Assembly: GCF_004135935.1 (NCBI RefSeq)
Contig: NZ_CP025086.1
Span: forward strand, 558,001-622,000
Length of the DNA stretch: 64,000 nt
Origin: Methylovirgula ligni
GTDB lineage: Bacteria; Pseudomonadota; Alphaproteobacteria; Rhizobiales; Beijerinckiaceae
Direction of reading: 5' to 3'
A model generated the notes under the pieces. That model was not told where the DNA came from. It saw nothing but the letters and a program-made list of their open reading frames with translations, and ran no database searches. A program made the position numbers and the translations under genes. Of the stretch, positions 62,795 through 64,000 are shown one piece after another. The stretch's first letter is position 1. Every line of letters starts with the position of its first letter.

Positions 62795-63244
62795 TCAGTT
62801 GCTCTTGACCGGCTCTGTGACGAGGGCGACCTTTTTGTAGCCGGCAGTGGTAATCAGCGACATGACTTCGGCGATCTTGCCGTAACTCACGTCGTTGGAG
62901 CCGCGCACATAGATCCGCTCGTCGAAGCCGTCCTTGGCGGCCTCTTTCAGCTTGTCGACGAGTTGGTCCATCGTCACCGGCTCGTCCATCACGAAGATCG
63001 CACCCTTCTCGTCGATCGCCACCGACAGCGGCTTCTGATCGAGATTGAGCGCGGACGCCTTGGTGTGCGGCAGATCAATCGGCACGCCCGTCGCGAGCAG
63101 CGGCGCGGCGACCATGAAAATGATGAGCAGCACGAGCATGACGTCGATGAACGGCGTCATGTTGATGTCGGCCATCGCCTTGTACCGCGGGACGCCGCGA
63201 CGACGGCGACCGCCACCCCGGCCTTGCGCGACGGACATACCCAT
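62795..63244 (-). CDS. tolR: Tol-Pal system protein TolR
   Basis: 149 aa with one membrane helix. The hallmark ADINMTPFIDVMLVLLIIFM contains the protonatable Asp, as in ExbD. The periplasmic part (TGVPIDLPHTKASALNLDQK, YVRGSNDVSYGKIAEVMSLI) is typical. A Gly/Arg-rich N-terminus (QGRGGGRRRRGVPRYKA) precedes the helix. With TolQ it forms the proton-driven motor for TolA. Confidence 0.95.
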   Translation of the reverse strand: MGMSVAQGRGGGRRRRGVPRYKAMADINMTPFIDVMLVLLIIFMVAAPLLATGVPIDLPHTKASALNLDQKPLSVAIDEKGAIFVMDEPVTMDQLVDKLKEAAKDGFDERIYVRGSNDVSYGKIAEVMSLITTAGYKKVALVTEPVKSN

Positions 63245-63289
63245 GCGCTGTTCTCCTTATCAAACGGCCCGCCGCAGAGCGGGCGCAAA

Positions 63290-64000
<711 letters not shown>

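Overview
The window is GC-rich chromosomal DNA of an alphaproteobacterium. The order Hyphomicrobiales (Rhizobiales) is indicated by the ChvI-ChvG-HprK-EIIA-HPr block, ccmA next to acnA, the membrane-bound ferritin MbfA with an Irr-type operator, and the rpsP-rimM-trmD and tolQRAB blocks. A glxBCD/mgsABC-type operon with a type III glutamine synthetase-like ligase fits a Beijerinckiaceae-like relative, but that family assignment is inference. No rRNA, tRNA, CRISPR array, prophage or intact insertion sequence was seen.

Layout. 0.1-4.8 kb: envC-like, ctpA, a YibQ-type deacetylase and rppH (envelope and RNA turnover). 4.8-13.1 kb: a small cupredoxin, a RecD-like helicase, a universal stress protein, an RND efflux pair, and mntH with an MntR-like operator. 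13.1-20 kb: an iron-uptake block of OprB porin, secreted propeller protein, exported Dyp peroxidase (EfeB-like) and exbB-exbD-tonB, preceded by four Irr-box-like dyads at an exact 23-bp period. 20-22 kb: 3-hydroxybutyryl-CoA dehydrogenase and an HNH nuclease. 22-29.2 kb: a divergent metal-chelate or oxyanion uptake locus with a FecBCD-type ABC transporter on one side and a TonB-dependent receptor, a cysteine-free FmdE-like protein and two related ThuA/GATase-fold proteins on the other. 29.3-31.1 kb: a GST-like protein and an exported methyltransferase. 31.1-35.5 kb: glnT/gmaS-like plus the split glutamate-synthase-like operon. 35.7-39.3 kb: small genes, mbfA and a phosphoesterase. 39.4-43.3 kb: a GIY-YIG nuclease inside a perfect inverted repeat, YqeY, carA, cytochrome c and AmpG. 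43.5-46.7 kb: ffh-rpsP-rimM-trmD. 46.7-51.1 kb: yjbQ, the PTS-Ntr genes and chvGI. 51.4-58.9 kb: a HugZ-like protein, a ccm cluster split by an ATP-grasp gene, and acnA. 59-64 kb: leuB and tolB-A-R-Q, with tolQ running off the window end.

How the parts connect. Iron is the main theme. The porin/EfeB/TonB block and mbfA share one operator type, which would link uptake to iron storage or export. The TonB-ExbBD proteins could energise the TonB receptor 5 kb away. A second theme is a dispersed repeat (CGTCATTGCGAG...AAGCAATCCAG) that occurs as inverted pairs at three loci. One pair encloses the GIY-YIG gene, one supplies the C-terminus of TrmD, and two lie where conserved gene order (trmD-rplS, tolB-pal) is broken.
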